Below are positions 6,018 through 7,058 of a DNA stretch of 7,058 nt, in pieces. How positions within the stretch are numbered: position 1 is the first letter of the stretch; the number at the start of each line of letters is the position of its first letter. The stretch is from Erysipelotrichaceae bacterium (lineage in GTDB: Bacteria > Bacillota_I > Bacilli_A > Erysipelotrichales > Erysipelotrichaceae). The stretch lies in assembly GCA_017512625.1 (NCBI GenBank), contig JAFWFB010000016.1:1-7058 (forward strand), written 5' to 3'. A program made the translations under genes and the position numbers. A model generated the notes under the pieces. That model did not search any database, was not told the DNA's origin, and saw nothing but the letters and a program-made list of their open reading frames with translations.

Positions 6018-7058
6018 AGAATAATAACAGACCTAGATTTGTATTATTAATGCCATATATGATATTGATCCTGTTCATGATCAGTATCTTTTTTACCAAC
6101 CCTTTCCAATCGGCAGCCAACGAAAACCTGTCCTATGATCAGTTCTATACCGTATTAAACGGAAACTCGATCAAGGAAGCGGTCGTGAGCGTCAATGACA
6201 ACACGGTCAAGATCACCGGTGTCTATGACAAGAGCGCCGAAGAAAAGGATGTCGGTTTTACGGCTGTAGTTCCAAAGACGGAAAGTGAACTGACGCAGCT
6301 GATGAGCGCCTTGGAAAGTCACAATGTCAATGTTCGTGATGCTTCCGGTGACTTCAGCCTGCTCAATGTCATCAGTGCGATCTTACCGATCATCATGTTC
6401 CTGTTCTTGGGATTCTTCTTGTTAAGAATGCTTAACAGCGGCAGCAATGGCAACCGTCAGGCCTTCGACTTTACCAAGTCACGTGCCCGTAAGGAAGACA
6501 ATATCCGTGTCAAGTTCGCTGATGTTGCTGGCTGCGATGAAGAAAAAGCCGAGATGGTCGAGATCATCGATTACCTCAAATCACCTAGAAAATTCGCGGA
6601 AATGGGCGCCAGGATCCCTAAGGGCGTATTGCTCGTAGGTAATCCGGGTACCGGTAAGACTTTGCTGGCCAAGGCAGTTGCCGGTGAAGCCAATGTTCCT
6701 TTCTACAGCATCTCCGGTTCCGACTTCGTTGAAATGTTTGTCGGTGTCGGTGCCAGCCGTGTCCGTGCCATGTTCAAGGAAGCCAAAGAAAATGCCCCTT
6801 CGATCGTCTTCATCGATGAAATCGATGCTGTCGGTCGTCAGCGTGGTGCCGGTTTAGGCGGAGGCAACGATGAAAGAGAACAGACTCTTAACCAGTTGCT
6901 GGTTGAAATGGATGGTATCGGCGACAATACCGGTATCGTCATCATTGCTGCAACCAACCGTCCGGATGTTCTGGACCCGGCATTATTAAGACCGGGTAGA
7001 TTCGACCGTCAGATCACTGTTGCCCTGCCGGATAAAAACGGCCGTGAAGCGATCCTGA
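6014..7058 (+). CDS. ftsH: ATP-dependent zinc metalloprotease FtsH, N-terminal 348 residues (cut by the window edge)
   Basis: FtsH is a hexameric AAA+ protease anchored in the cytoplasmic membrane that extracts and degrades misfolded membrane proteins and some regulators. The ATG at 6014 overlaps the hpt stop by 4 bp and has a G-rich SD (AGGGGG, 6004-6009) 4 nt upstream. Transmembrane helix 1 is at about 9-27, an extracytoplasmic domain at about 30-113, and helix 2 at about 116-138. The AAA module follows: Walker A GNPGTGKT (209-216), the pore motif MFVGVG (241-246), Walker B IVFIDEID (264-271), and the second region of homology [18 protein letters not shown] (315-332) with arginine fingers Arg327 and Arg330. 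The C-terminal M41 protease domain with its HEAGH zinc site lies outside the window. The frame is open without a stop through 7057. The Walker A has Asn210 where most FtsH proteins have Pro, which still fits GxxGxGKT. Confidence 0.97.
   Translation, partial: MKNNNRPRFVLLMPYMILILFMISIFFTNPFQSAANENLSYDQFYTVLNGNSIKEAVVSVNDNTVKITGVYDKSAEEKDVGFTAVVPKTESELTQLMSALESHNVNVRDASGDFSLLNVISAILPIIMFLFLGFFLLRMLNSGSNGNRQAFDFTKSRARKEDNIRVKFADVAGCDEEKAEMVEIIDYLKSPRKFAEMGARIPKGVLLVGNPGTGKTLLAKAVAGEANVPFYSISGSDFVEMFVGVGASRVRAMFKEAKENAPSIVFIDEIDAVGRQRGAGLGGGNDEREQTLNQLLVEMDGIGDNTGIVIIAATNRPDVLDPALLRPGRFDRQITVALPDKNGREAIL

Overview
This window reads as an ordinary housekeeping stretch of a Firmicutes (Bacillota) chromosome. 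The evidence is the gene order tilS-hpt-ftsH, purine-rich Shine-Dalgarno sites, TATAAT promoters (one with an extended -10), and Firmicutes-like forms of the sirtuin and TilS. By eye the base composition is intermediate, and proteins such as GAPDH, the sirtuin and YchF have an Erysipelotrichia or Clostridia flavour, but that placement is an impression and not a tested assignment. I saw no mobile element, CRISPR array, tRNA, rRNA or riboswitch.

Left part, minus strand (1-3004). Reading in the direction of transcription, a CaCA-family cation antiporter (2072-3004) is followed closely by a sirtuin deacylase (1330-2052) and then by gapA (226-1236). gapA has its own extended -10 promoter and ends in a strong hairpin terminator (163-190). 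Beyond that terminator, the first 26 codons of a probable M20-family dipeptidase run off the left edge, under their own TATAAT promoter.

Right part, plus strand (3179-7058). A divergent intergenic region of 174 bp separates the antiporter from ychF. The ychF-tilS-hpt-ftsH genes are tightly packed. ychF and tilS overlap by 8 bp, tilS and hpt are 21 bp apart, and hpt and ftsH overlap by 4 bp (ATGA). Together they cover a ribosome-associated ATPase, tRNA(Ile) lysidine formation, purine salvage and membrane proteolysis. ftsH runs off the right edge after 348 codons.

The one truly unusual observation is that ychF, an otherwise complete 366-position reading frame, carries a single in-frame TAA at 3911-3913, immediately after the nucleotide-binding core. 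The rest of the frame is intact, and an ATG with an SD-like sequence lies 33 bp downstream. It could be a nonsense mutation, a sequencing error, or a genuinely split two-piece YchF. tilS overlaps the end of ychF and has no visible ribosome binding site, so whether the downstream half is translated matters for tilS expression. I found no convincing undescribed system elsewhere.
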